A model generated the notes under the pieces. That model saw only the letters and a list, made by a program, of their open reading frames with translations. It had not been told where the DNA came from and searched no databases. Shown here one piece after another: positions 18,970-33,400 of a stretch of DNA of 64,000 bases; the stretch's first letter is position 1; each line of letters begins with the position of its first letter. Origin of the DNA: Tubulanus polymorphus (Eukaryota; Nemertea; Palaeonemertea; Tubulaniformes; Tubulanidae). The translations under genes and the position numbers were made by a program. The stretch lies in assembly GCF_964204645.1 (NCBI RefSeq), contig NW_027437435.1:1-64000 (forward strand), in the 5' to 3' direction.

Positions 18970-21900
18970 ACGACAATGCCGATGCGTAAAAGCGCTCAAA
19001 TCGTCAGGAAAAGCACTTTTCGACGCGAAAACGTAGTTCAGCGCGAGAAAAGACGTTTTCTTTCGAATATTCCCCCTATCGGAAAAACGACAATGCCGAT
19101 GCGTAAAAGCGCTCAAATCGTCAGGAAAAGCACTTTTCGACGCGAAAACGTCGCTCAGCGCGAGAAAAGACGTTTTCGTATCGAATATTCCCCCTATCGG
19201 AAAAACGACAATGTCGATGCGTAAAAGCGCTCAAATCGTCAGGAAAAGCACTTTTCGACGCGAAAACGTCGTTCAGCGCGAGAAAAGACGTTTTCGTATC
19301 GAATATTCTCACTATCGGTAAAACGACAATGTCGATGCGTAAAAGCGCTCAAATCGTCAGGAAAAGCACTTTTCGACGCGAAAACGTCGCTCAGCGCGAG
19401 AAAAGACGTTTTCGTATCGAATATTCCCCCTATCGGAAAAACGACAATGTCGATGCGTAAAAGCGCTCAAATCGTCAGGAAAAGCACTTTTCGACGCGAA
19501 AACGTCGTTCAGCGCGAGAAAAGACGTTTTCGTATCGAATATTCTCACTATCGGTAAAACGACAATGTCGATGCGTAAAAGCGCTCAAATCGTCAGGAAA
19601 AGCACTTTTCGACGCGAAAACGTCGCTCAGCGCGAGAAAAGACGTTTTCGTATCGAATATTCGCCCTATCGTAAAAACGACAATGCCGATGCGTAAAAGG
19701 GCTCAAATCGTCAGGAAAAGCACTTTTCGACGCGAAAACGTCGTTCAGCGCGAGAAAAGACGTTTTCGTATCGAATATTCCCCCTATCGGAAAAACAAGA
19801 ATGTCGATGCGTAAAAGCGCTCAAATCATCAGGAAAAGCACTTTTCGACGCGAAAACGTCGTTCAGCGGGAGAAAAGACGTTTTCGTATCGAATATTCCC
19901 CCTATCAGAAAAGCGACAATGTCGATGCGTAAAAGCGCTCAAATCGTCAGGAAAAGCACTTTTCGACGCGAAAACGTCGTTCAGCGCGAGAAAAGACGTT
20001 TTCGTATTGAATATTCTCCCTATCGGAAAAACGACAATGTCGATGCGTAAAAGCGCTCAAATCGTCAGGAAAAGCACTTTTCGACGCGAAAACGTAGTTC
20101 AGCGCGAGAAAAGACGTTTTCTTATCGAATATTCCCCCTATCGGAAAAACGACAATGTCGATGCGTAAAAGCGCTCAAATCGTCAGGAAAAGCACTTTTC
20201 GACGCGAAAACGTCGCTCAGCGCGAGAAAAGACGTTTTCGTATCGAATATTCGCCCTATCGTAAAAACGACAATGCCGATGCGTAAAAGGGCTCAAATCG
20301 TCAGGAAAAGCACTTTTCGACGCGAAAACGTCGTTCAGCGCGAGAAAAGACGTTTTCGTATCGAATATTCCCCCTATCGGAAAAACAACAATGTCGATGC
20401 GTAAAAGCGCTCAAATCATCAGGAAAAGCACTTTTCGACGCGAAAACGTCGCTCAGCGCGAGAAAAGACGTTTTCTTATCGAATATTCCCCCTATCGGAA
20501 AAACGACAATGTCGATGCGTAAAAGCGCTCAAATCGTCAGGAAAAGCACTTTTCGACGCGAAAACGTCGCTCAGCGCGAGAAAAGACGTTTTCGTATCGA
20601 ATATTCGCCCTATCGTAAAAACGACAATGCCGATGCGTAAAAGCGCTCAAATCGAGGAAAAGCACTTTTCGACGCGAAAACGTCGTTCAGCGCGAGAAAA
20701 GTCGTTTTCGTATCGAATATTCTCACTATCGGAAAAACAACAATGTCGATGCGTAAAAGCGCTCAAATCATAAGGAAAAGCACTTTTCGACGCGAAAACG
20801 TCGTTCAGCGCGAGAAAAGTCGTTTTCGTATCGAATATTCTCACTATCGGTAAAACGACAATGTCGATGCGTAAAAGCGCTCAAATCGTCAGGAAAAGCA
20901 CTTTTCGACGCGAAAACGTCGTTCAGCGCGAGAAAAGTCGTTTTCGTATCGAATATTCTCACTATCGGTAAAACGACAATGTCGATGCGTAAAAGCGCTC
21001 AAATCGTCAGGAAAAGCACTTTTCGACGCTAAAACGTCGTTCAGCGCGAGAAAAGACGTTTTCGTGTCGAATATTCTCCCTATCGGAAAAACAACAATGT
21101 CGATGCGTAAAAGCGCTCAAATCGTCAGGAAAAGCACTTTTCGACGCGAAAACGTAGTTCAGCGCGAGAAAAGACGTTTTCTTATCGTTTATTCCCCATA
21201 TCGGAAAAACAACAATGTCGATGCGTAAAAGCGCTCAAATCATAAGGAAAAGCACTTTTCGACGCGAAAACGTCGCTCAGCGCGAGAAAAGTCGTTTTCG
21301 TATCGAATATTCTCACTATCGGTAAAACGACAATGCCGATGCGTAAAAGCGCTCAAATCGTCGGGAAAAGCACTTTTCGACGCGAAAACGTCGTTCAGCG
21401 CGAGAAAAGTCGTTTTCTTATCGAATATTCTCACTATCGGTAAAACGACAATGTCGATGCGTAAAAGCGCTCAAATCGTCAGGAAAAGCACTTTTCGACG
21501 CGAAAACGTAGTTCAGCGCGAGAAAAGACGTTTTCTTATCGAATATTCCCCCTATCGGAAAAACGACAATGTCGATGCGTAAAAGCGCTCAAATCGTCAG
21601 GAAAAGCATTTTTCGACGCGAAAACGTCGTTCAGCGCGAGAAAAGACGTTTTCGTATCGAATATTCTCCCTATCGGAAAAACGACAATGTCGATGCGTAA
21701 AAGCGCTCAAATCGTCAGGAAAAGCACTTTTCGACGCGAAAACGTCGCTCAGCGCGAGAAAAGACGTTTTCGTATCGAATATTCCCCCTATCGGAAAAAC
21801 GACAATGTCGATGCGTAAAAGCGCTCAAATCGTCAGGAAAAGCACTTTTCGACGCGAAAACGTCGTTCAGCGCGAGAAAAGACCTTTTCGTATCGAATGT

Positions 21901-24430
21901 TCGCCCTATCGTAAAAACGACAATGCCGATGCGTAAAAGCGCTCAAATCGTCAGGAAAAGCACTTTTCGACGCGAAAACGTCGTTCAGCACGAGAAAAGA
22001 CGTTTTCTTATCGTATATTCCCCCTATCGGAAAAACAACAATGTCGATGCGTAAAAGCGCTCAAATCATAAGGAAAAGCACTTTTCGACGCGAAAACGTC
22101 GTTCAGCGCGAGAAAAGACGTTTTCTTATCGTATATTCCCCCTATCGGAAAAACGACAATGTCGATGCGTAAAAGCGCTCAAATCGTCAGGAAAAGCACT
22201 TTTCGACGCGAAAACGTCGTTCAGCGCGAGAAAAGACGTTTTCGTATTGAATATTCTCCCTATCGGAAAAACGACAATGTCGATGCGTAAAAGCGCTCAA
22301 ATCGTCAGGAAAAGCACTTTTCGACGCGACAACGTAGTTCAGCGCGAGAAAAGACGTTTTCTTATCGAATATTCCCCCTATCGGAAAAACGACAATGTCG
22401 ATGCGTAAAAGCGCTCAAATCGTCAGGAAAAGCACTTTTCGACGCGAAAACGTCGCTCAGCGCGAGAAAAGACGTTTTCGTATCGAATATTCGCCCTATC
22501 GTAAAAACGACAATGCCGATGCGTAAAAGCGCTCAAATCGTCAGGAAAAGCACTTTTCGACGCGAAAACGTCGTTCAGCACGAGAAAAGACGTTTTCTTA
22601 TCGAATATTCCCCCTATCGGAAAAACAACAATGTCGATGCGTAAAAGCGCTCAAATCATAAGGAAAAGCACTTTTCGACGCGAAAACGTCGCTCAGCGCG
22701 AGAAAAGACGTTTTCGTATCGAATATCGGAAAAACGACAATGTCGATGCGTAAAAGCGCTCAAATCGTAAGGAAAAGCACTTTTCGACCCGAAAACGTAG
22801 TTCAGCGCGAGAAAAGACGTTTTCGTATCGAATATTCTCCCTATCGGAAAAACGACAATGTCGATGCGTAAAAGCGCTCAAATCGTCAGGAAAAGCACTT
22901 TTCGACGCGAAAACGTCGTTCAGCGCGAGAAAAGACGTTTTCGTGTCGAATATTCTCCCTATCGGTAAAACGACAATGTCGATGCGTAAAAGCGCTCAAA
23001 TCGTCAGGAAAAGCACTTTTCGACGCGAAAACGTAGTTCAGCGCGAGAAAAGACGTTTTCTTATCGAATATTCCCCCTATCGGAAAAACGACAATGTCGA
23101 TGCGTAAAAGCGCTCAAATCGTCAGGAAAAGCACTTTTCGACGCGAAAACGTCGTTCAGCGGGAGAAAAGACGTTTTCGTATCGAATATTCTCACTATCG
23201 GTAAAACGACAATGTCGATGCGTAAAAGCGCTCAAATCGTCAGGAAAAGCACTTTTCGACGCGAAAACGTCGCTCAGCGCGAGAAAAGACGTTTTCGTAT
23301 CGAATATTCCCCCTATCGGTAAAACGACAATGTCGATGCGTAAAAGCGCTCAAATCGTCAGGAAAAGCACTTTTCGACGCGAAAACGTCGTTCGGCGCGA
23401 GAAAAGACCTTTTCGTATCGAATATTCCCCCTATCGGAAAAACGACAATGTCGATGCGTAAAAGCGCTCAAATCGTCAGGAAAAGCACTTTTCGACGCGA
23501 AAACGTCGTTCAGCGCGAGAAAAGACGTTTTCGTATCGAATATTCTTCCTATCGGTAAAACGACAATGTCGATGCGTAAAAGCGCTCAAATCGTCAGGAA
23601 AAGCACTTTTCGACGCGAAAACGTCGTTCAGCGCGAGAAAAGACGTTTTCGTGTCGAATATTCTCCCTATCGGAAAAACGACAATGTCGATGCGTAAAAG
23701 CGCTCAAATCGTCAGGAAAAGCACTTTTCGACGCGAAAACGTCGTTCAGCGCGAGAAAAGACGTTTTTTGTCGAATATTCTCCCTATCGGTAAAACGACA
23801 ATGTCGATGCGTAAAAGCGTTCAAATCGTCAGGAAAAGCACTTTTCGACGCGAAAACGTCGTTCAGCGCGAGAAAAGACGTTTTCGTATCGAATATTCGC
23901 CCTATCGTAAAAACTACAATGCCGATGCGTAAAAGCGCTCAAATCGTCAGGAAAAGCACTTTTCGACGCGAAAATGTCGTTCAGCGTTCGTATCGAATAT
24001 TCTCACTGTCGTTATTCGTATCGAATATTCCCCCTATCGGAAAAACAACAATGTCGATGCGTAAAAGCGCTCAAATCGTCAGGAAGAGCACTTTTCGACG
24101 CGAAAACGTCGCTCAGCGCGAGAAAAGACGTTTTCGTATCGAATATTCCCCCTATCGGAAAAACGACAATGTCGATGCGTAAAAGCGCTCAAATCGTCAG
24201 GAAAAGCACTTTTCGACGCGAAAACGTAGTTCAGCGCGAGAAAAGACGTTTTCGCGTCGAATATTCCCCCTATCGGAAAAACGACAATGCCGATGCGTAA
24301 AAGCGCTCAAATCGTCAGGAAAAGCACTTTTCGACGCGAAAACGTAGTTCAGCGCGAGAAAAGACGTTTTCTTTTCGAATATTCCCCCTATCGGAAAAAC
24401 GACAATGCCGATGCGTAAAAGCGCTCAAAT
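18970..24430 (+). repeat. Satellite segment duplicated at about 33.4-39.1 kb
   Basis: The offset is 14,418 bp at 19.1-19.6 kb and 14,654 bp from 20.6 kb on. The change equals two monomers (236 bp), so the second copy gained, or the first lost, a dimer. The segment overlaps the 15.4-18.6 kb family, showing that duplications are layered. Confidence 0.8.
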
Positions 24431-27400
24431 CGTCAGGAAAAGCACTTTTCGACGCGAAAACGTCGCTCAGCGCGAGAAAAGACGTTTTCGTATCGAATAT
24501 TCCCCCTATCGGAAAAACGACAATGTCGATGCGTAAAAGCGCTCAAATCGTCAGGAAAAGCACTTTTCGACGCGAAAACGTCGTTCAGCGCGAGAAAAGA
24601 CGTTTTCGTATCGAATATTCTCACTATCGGTAAAACGACAATGTCGATGCGTAAAAGCGCTCAAATCGTCAGGAAAAGCACTTTTCGACGCGAAAACGTC
24701 GCTCAGCGCGAGAAAAGACGTTTTCGTATCGAATATTCGCCCTATCGTAAAAACGACAATGCCGATGCGTAAAAGGGCTCAAATCGTCAGGAAAAGCACT
24801 TTTCGACGCGAAAACGTAGTTCAGCGCGAGAAAAGACGTTTTCGCGTCGAATATTCCCCTATCGGAAAAACGACAATGCCGATGCGTAAAAGCGCTCAAA
24901 TCGTCAGGAAAAGCACTTTTCGACGCGAAAACGTAGTTCAGCGCGAGAAAAGACGTTTTCTTTTCGAATATTCCCCCTATCGGAAAAACGACAATGCCGA
25001 TGCGTAAAAGCGCTCAAATCGTCAGGAAAAGCACTTTTCGACGCGAAAACGTCGCTCAGCGCGAGAAAAGACGTTTTCGTATCGAATATTCCCCCTATCG
25101 GAAAAACGACAATGTCGATGCGTAAAAGCGCTCAAATCGTCAGGAAAAGCACTTTTCGACGCGAAAACGTCGTTCAGCGCGAGAAAAGACGTTTTCGTAT
25201 CGAATATTCTCACTATCGGTAAAACGACAATGTCGATGCGTAAAAGCGCTCAAATCGTCAGGAAAAGCACTTTTCGACGCGAAAACGTCGCTCAGCGCGA
25301 GAAAAGACGTTTTCGTATCGAATATTCGCCCTATCGTAAAAACGACAATGCCGATGCGTAAAAGGGCTCAAATCGTCAGGAAAAGCACTTTTCGACGCGA
25401 AAACGTCGTTCAGCGCGAGAAAAGACGTTTTCGTATCGAATATTCCCCCTATCGGAAAAACAAGAATGTCGATGCGTAAAAGCGCTCAAATCGTCAGGAA
25501 AAGCACTTTTCGACGCGGAAAACGTCGTTCAGCGCGAGAAAAGACGTTTTCGTATCGAATATTCTCACTATCGGTAAAACGACAATGTCGATGCGTAAAA
25601 GCGCTCAAATCGTCAGGAAAAGCACTTTTCGACGCGAAAACGTCGCTCAGCGCGAGAAAAGACGTTTTCTTATCGAATATTCCCCCTATCGGAAAAAACG
25701 ACAATGCCGATGCGTAAAAGCGCTCAAATCGTCTGGAAAAGCACTTTTCGACGCGAAAACGTCGTTCAGCGCGAGAAAAGACGTTTTCGTATCGAATATT
25801 CTCCCTATCGGTAAAACGACAATGTCGATGCGTAAAAGCGCTCAAATCGTCAGGAAAAGCACTTTTCGACGCGAAAACGTCGCTCAGCGCGAGAAAAGAC
25901 GTTTTCTTTTCGAATATTCCCCCTATCGGAAAAACGACAATGTCGATGCGTAAAAGCGCTCAAATCGTCTGGAAAAGCACTTTTCGACGCGAAAACGTCG
26001 CTCAGCGCGAGAAAAGACGTTTTCTTTTCGAATATTCCCCCTATCGGAAAAACGACAATGTCGATGCGTAAAAGCGCTCAAATCGTCAGGAAAAGCACTT
26101 TTCGACGCGAAAACGTCGTTCAGCGCGAGAAAAGACGTTTTCTTATCGAATATTCCCCTATCGGAAAAACGACAATGCCGATGCGTAAAGCGCTCAAATC
26201 GTCAGGAAAAGCACTTTTCGACGCGAAAATGTCGTTCAGCGCGAGAAAAGACGTTTTCGTATCGAATATTCCCCCTATCGGAAAAACGACAATGCCGATG
26301 CGTAAAATCGCTCAAATCGTCAGGAAAAGCACTTTTCGACGCGAAAACGTCGTTCAGAGCGAGAAAAGACGTTTTCGTGTCGAATATTCTCCCTATCGGT
26401 AAAACGACAATGTCGATGCGTAAAAGCGCTCAAATCGTCAGGAAAAGCACTTTTCGACGCGAAAACGTCGTTCAGAGCGAGAAAAGACGTTTTCGTATCG
26501 AATATTCTCCCTATCGGAAAAACGACAATGTCGATGCGTAAAAGCGCTCAAATCGTCAGGAAAAGCACTTTTCGACGCGAAAACGTAGTTCAGCGCGAGA
26601 AAAGACGTTTTCTTATCGAATATTCGCCCTATCGTAAAAACTACAATGCCGATGCGTAAAAGCGCTCAAATCGTCAGGAAAAGCACTTTTCGACGCGAAA
26701 ATGTCGTTCAGCGTTCGTATCGAATATTCTCACTGTCGTTATTCGTATCGAATATTCCCCCTATCGGAAAAACAACAATGTCGATGCGTAAAAGCGCTCA
26801 AATCGTCAGGAAGAGCACTTTTCGACGCGAAAACGTCGCTCAGCGCGAGAAAAGACGTTTTCGTATCGAATATTCCCCCTATCGGAAAAACGACAATGTC
26901 GATGCGTAAAAGCGCTCAAATCGTCAGGAAAAGCACTTTTCGACGCGAAAACGTAGTTCAGCGCGAGAAAAGACGTTTTCGCGTCGAATATTCCCCCTAT
27001 CGGAAAAACGACAATGCTGCGTAAAAGCGCTCAAATCGTCAGGAAAAGCACTTTTCGACGCGAAAACGTAGTTCAGCGCGAGAAAAGACGTTTTCTTTTC
27101 GAATATTCCCCCTATCGGAAAAACGACAATGCCGATGCGTAAAAGCGCTCAAATCGTCAGGAAAAGCACTTTTCGACGCGAAAACGTCGCTCAGCGCGAG
27201 AAAAGACGTTTTCGTATCGAATATTCCCCCTATCGGAAAAACGACAATGTCGATGCGTAAAAGCGCTCAAATCGTCAGGAAAAGCACTTTTCGACGCGAA
27301 AACGTCGTTCAGCGCGAGAAAAGACGTTTTCGTATCGAATATTCTCACTATCGGTAAAACGACAATGTCGATGCGTAAAAGCGCTCAAATCGTCAGGAAA

Positions 27401-30400
27401 AGCACTTTTCGACGCGAAAACGTCGCTCAGCGCGAGAAAAGACGTTTTCGTATCGAATATTCGCCCTATCGTAAAAACGACAATGCCGATGCGTAAAAGG
27501 GCTCAAATCGTCAGGAAAAGCACTTTTCGACGCGAAAACGTAGTTCAGCGCGAGAAAAGACGTTTTCGCGTCGAATATTCCCCCTATCGGAAAAACGACA
27601 ATGCCGATGCGTAAAAGCGCTCAAATCGTCAGGAAAAGCACTTTTCGACGCGAAAACGTAGTTCAGCGCGAGAAAAGACGTTTTCTTTTCGAATATTCCC
27701 CCTATCGGAAAAACGACAATGCCGATGCGTAAAAGCGCTCAAATCGTCAGGAAAAGCACTTTTCGACGCGAAAACGTCGCTCAGCGCGAGAAAAGACGTT
27801 TTCGTATCGAATATTCCCCCTATCGGAAAAACGACAATGTCGATGCGTAAAAGCGCTCAAATCGTCAGGAAAAGCACTTTTCGACGCGAAAACGTCGTTC
27901 AGCGCGAGAAAAGACGTTTTCGTATCGAATATTCTCACTATCGGTAAAACGACAATGTCGATGCGTAAAAGCGCTCAAATCGTCAGGAAAAGCACTTTTC
28001 GACGCGAAAACGTCGCTCAGCGCGAGAAAAGACGTTTTCGTATCGAATATTCGCCCTATCGTAAAAACGACAATGCCGATGCGTAAAAGGGCTCAAATCG
28101 TCAGGAAAAGCACTTTTCGACGCGAAAACGTCGTTCAGCGCGAGAAAAGACGTTTTCGTATCGAATATTCCCCCTATCGGAAAAACAAGAATGTCGATGC
28201 GTAAAAGCGCTCAAATCGTCAGGAAAAGCACTTTTCGACGCGAAAACGTCGTTCAGCGCGAGAAAAGACGTTTTCGTATCGAATATTCTCACTATCGGTA
28301 AAACGACAATGTCGATGCGTAAAAGCGCTCAAATCGTCAGGAAAAGCACTTTTCGACGCGAAAACGTCGCTCAGCGCGAGAAAAGACGTTTTCTTATCGA
28401 ATATTCCCCCTATCGGAAAAACGACAATGCCGATGCGTAAAAGCGCTCAAATCGTCTGGAAAAGCACTTTTCGACGCGAAAACGTCGTTCAGCGCGAGAA
28501 AAGACGTTTTCGTATCGAATATTCTCCCTATCGGTTAAAACGACAATGTCGATGCGTAAAAGCGCTCAAATCGTCAGGAAAAGCACTTTTCGACGCGAAA
28601 ACGTCGCTCAGCGCGAGAAAAGACGTTTTCTTTTCGAATATTCCCCCTATCGGAAAAACGACAATGTCGATGCGTAAAAGCGCTCAAATCGTCTGGAAAA
28701 GCACTTTTCGACGCGAAAACGTCGCTCAGCGCGAGAAAAGACGTTTTCTTTTCGAATATTCCCCCTATCGGAAAAACGACAATGTCGATGCGTAAAAGCG
28801 CTCAAATCGTCAGGAAAAGCACTTTTCGACGCGAAAACGTCGTTCAGCGCGAGAAAAGACGTTTTCTTATCGAATATTCCCCCTATCGGAAAAACGACAA
28901 TGCCGATGCGTAAAAGCGCTCAAATCGTCAGGAAAAGCACTTTTCGACGCGAAAATGTCGTTCAGCGCGAGAAAAGACGTTTTCGTATCGAATATTCCCC
29001 CTATCGGAAAAACGACAATGCCGATGCGTAAAATCGCTCAAATCGTCAGGAAAAGCACTTTTCGACGCGAAAACGTCGTTCAGAGCGAGAAAAGACGTTT
29101 TCGTGTCGAATATTCTCCCTATCGGTAAAACGACAATGTCGATGCGTAAAAGCGCTCAAATCGTCAGGAAAAGCACTTTTCGACGCGAAAACGTCGTTCA
29201 GAGCGAGAAAAGACGTTTTCGTATCGAATATTCTCCCTATCGGAAAAACGACAATGTCGATGCGTAAAAGCGCTCAAATCGTCAGGAAAAGCACTTTTCG
29301 ACGCGAAAACGTAGTTCAGCGCAAGAAAAGACGTTTTCTTGACGAATATTCCCCCTATCGGGAAAACGACAATGCCGATGCGTAAAAGCGCTCAAATCGT
29401 CAGGAAAAGCACTTTTCGACGCGAAAACGTCGTTCAGCGCGAGAAAGAGGTTTTCGTATCGAATATTCCCCCTATCGGAAAAACGACAATGCCGATGCGT
29501 AAAAGCGCTCAAATCGTCAGGAAAAGCACTTTTCGACGCGAAAACGTCGCTCAGCGCGAGAAAAGACGTTTTCGTATCGAATATTCCCCCTATCGGAAAA
29601 ACGACAATGTCGATGCGTAAAAGCGCTCAAATCGTCAGGAAAAGCACTTTTCGACGCGAAAACGTCGTTCAGCGCGAGAAAAGACGTTTTCGTATCGAAT
29701 ATTCTCACTATCGGTAAAACGACAATGTCGATGCGTAAAAGCGCTCAAATCGTCAGGAAAAGCACTTTTCGACGCGAAAACGTCGCTCAGCGCGAGAAAA
29801 GACGTTTTCGTATCGAATATTCGCCCTATCGTAAAAACGACAATGCCGATGCGTAAAAGGGCTCAAATCGTCAGGAAAAGCACTTTTCGACGCGAAAACG
29901 TCGTTCAGCGCGAGAAAAGACGTTTTCGTATCGAATATTCCCCCTATCGGAAAAACAAGAATGTCGATGCGTAAAAGCGCTCAAATCGTCAGGAAAAGCA
30001 CTTTTCGACGCGAAAACGTCGTTCAGCGCGAGAAAAGACGTTTTCGTATCGAATATTCTCACTATCGGTAAAACGACAATGTCGATGCGTAAAAGCGCTC
30101 AAATCGTCAGGAAAAGCACTTTTCGACGCGAAAACGTCGCTCAGCGCGAGAAAGACGTTTTCTTATCGAATATTCCCCCTATCGGAAAAACGACAATGCC
30201 GATGCGTAAAAGCGCTCAAATCGTCTGGAAAAGCACTTTTCGACGCGAAAACGTCGTTCAGCGCGAGAAAAGACGTTTTCGTATCGAATATTCTCCCTAT
30301 CGGTAAAACGACAATGTCGATGCGTAAAAGCGCTCAAATCGTCAGGAAAAGCACTTTTCGACGCGAAAACGTCGCTCAGCGCGAGAAAAGACGTTTTCTT

Positions 30401-33400
30401 TTCGAATATTCCCCCTATCGGAAAAACGACAATGTCGATGCGTAAAAGCGCTCAAATCGTCTGGAAAAGCACTTTTCGACGCGAAAACGTCGCTCAGCGC
30501 GAGAAAGACGTTTTCTTTTCGAATATTCCCCCTATCGGAAAAACGACAATGTCGATGCGTAAAAGCGCTCAAATCGTCAGGAAAAGCACTTTTCGACGCG
30601 AAAACGTCGTTCAGCGCGAGAAAAGACGTTTTCTTATCGAATATTCCCCCTATCGGAAAAACGACAATGCCGATGCGTAAAAGCGCTCAAATCGTCAGGA
30701 AAAGCACTTTTCGACGCGAAAATGTCGTTCAGCGCGAGAAAAGACGTTTTCGTGTCGAATATTCTCCCTATCGGTAAAACGACAATGTCGATGCGTAAAA
30801 GCGCTCAAATCGTCAGGAAAAGCACTTTTCGACGCGAAAACGTCGTTCAGCGCGAGAAAAGACGTTTTCGTATCGAATATTCTCCCTATCGGAAAAACGA
30901 CAATGTCGATGCGTAAAAGCGCTCAAATCGTCAGGAAAAGCACTTTTCGACGCGAAAACGTAGTTCAGCGCAAGAAAAGACGTTTTCTTGACGAATATTC
31001 CCCCTATCGGGAAAACGACAATGCCGATGCGTAAAAGCGCTCAAATCGTCAGGAAAAGCACTTTTCGACGCGAAAACGTCGTTCAGCGCGAGAAAGAGGT
31101 TTTCGTATCGAATATTCCCCCTATCGGAAAAACGACAATGCCGATGCGTAAAAGCGCTCAAATCGTCAGGAAAAGCACTTTTCGACCCGAAAACGTCATT
31201 CAGCGCGAGAAAAGACCTTTTCGTATCGAATATTCTCACTATCGGTAAAACGACAATGTCGATGCGTAAAAGCGCTCAAATCGTCAGGAAAAGCACTTTT
31301 CGACGCGAAAACGTCGCTCAGCGCGAGAAAAGACGTTTTCTTTTCGAATATTCCCCCTATCGGAAAAACGACAATGCCGATGCGTAAAAGCGCTCAAATC
31401 GTCTGGAAAAGCACTTTTCGACGCGAAAACGTCGTTCAGCGCGAGAAAAGACGTTTTCGTATCGAATATTCTCACTATCGGTAAAACGACAATGTCGATG
31501 CGTAAAAGCGCTCAAATCGTCAGGAAAAGCACTTTTCGACGTGAAAACGTCGCTCAGCGCGAGAAAAGACGTTTTCTTTTCGAATATTCTCACTATCGGT
31601 AAAACGACAATGTCGATTCGTAAAAGCGCTCAAATCGTCAGGAAAAGCACTTTTCGACGCGAAAACGTCGCTCAGCGCGAGAAAAGACGTTTTCTTTTCG
31701 AATATTCCCCCTATCGGAAAAACGACAATGTCGATGCGTAAAAGCGCTCAAATCGTCAGGAAAAGTACTTTTCGACGCGAAAACGTCGTTCAGCGCGAGA
31801 AAAGACGTTTTCTTATCGAATATTCCCCCTATCGGAAAAACGACAATGCCGATGCGTAAAAGCGCTCAAATCGTCAGGAAAAGCACTTTTCGACGCGAAA
31901 ACGTCGTTCAGAGCGAGAAAAGACGTTTTCGTGTCGAATATTCTCCCTATCGGTAAAACGACAATGTCGATGCGTAAAAGCGCTCAAATCGTCAGGAAAA
32001 GCACTTTTCGACGCGAAAACGTCGTTCAGCGCGAGAAAAGACGTTTTCGTGTCGAATATTCTTCCTATCGGTAAAACGACAATGTCGATGCGTAAAAGCG
32101 CTCAAATCGTCAGGAAAAGCACTTTTCGACGCGAAAACGTCGTTCAGCGCGAGAAAAGACGTTTTCGTGTCGAATATTCTCCCTATCGGAAAAACGACAA
32201 TGTCGATGCGTAAAAGCGCTCAAATCGTCAGGAAAAGCACTTTTCGACGCGAAAACGTCGTTCAGCGCGAGAAAAGACGTTTTTTGTCGAATATTCTCCC
32301 TATCGGTAAAACGACAATGTCGATGCGTAAAAGCGTTCAAATCGTCAGGAAAAGCACTTTTCGACGCGAAAACGTCGTTCAGCGCGAGAAAAGACGTTTT
32401 CGTATCGAATATTCGCCCTATCGTAAAAACTACAATGCCGATGCGTAAAAGCGCTCAAATCGTCAGGAAAAGCACTTTTCGACGCGAAAATGTCGTTCAG
32501 CGTTCGTATCGAATATTCTCACTGTCGTTATTCGTATCGAATATTCCCCCTATCGGAAAAACAACAATGTCGATGCGTAAAAGCGCTCAAATCGTCAGGA
32601 AGAGCACTTTTCGACGCGAAAACGTCGCTCAGCGCGAGAAAAGACGTTTTCGTATCGAATATTCCCCCTATCGGAAAAACGACAATGTCGATGCGTAAAA
32701 GCGCTCAAATCGTCAGGAAAAGCACTTTTCGACGCGAAAACGTAGTTCAGCGCGAGAAAAGACGTTTTCGCGTCGAATATTCCCCCTATCGGAAAAACGA
32801 CAATGCCGATGCGTAAAAGCGCTCAAATCGTCAGGAAAAGCACTTTTCGACGCGAAAACGTAGTTCAGCGCGAGAAAAGACGTTTTCTTTTCGAATATTC
32901 CCCCTATCGGAAAAACGACAATGCCGATGCGTAAAAGCGCTCAAATCGTCAGGAAAAGCACTTTTCGACGCGAAAACGTCGCTCAGCGCGAGAAAAGACG
33001 TTTTCGTATCGAATATTCCCCCTATCGGAAAAACGACAATGTCGATGCGTAAAAGCGCTCAAATCGTCAGGAAAAGCACTTTTCGACGCGAAAACGTCGT
33101 TCAGCGCGAGAAAAGACGTTTTCGTATCGAATATTCTCACTATCGGTAAAACGACAATGTCGATGCGTAAAAGCGCTCAAATCGTCAGGAAAAGCACTTT
33201 TCGACGCGAAAACGTCGCTCAGCGCGAGAAAAGACGTTTTCGTATCGAATATTCGCCCTATCGTAAAAACGACAATGCCGATGCGTAAAAGGGCTCAAAT
33301 CGTCAGGAAAAGCACTTTTCGACGCGAAAACGTAGTTCAGCGCGAGAAAAGACGTTTTCGCGTCGAATATTCCCCCTATCGGAAAAACGACAATGCCGAT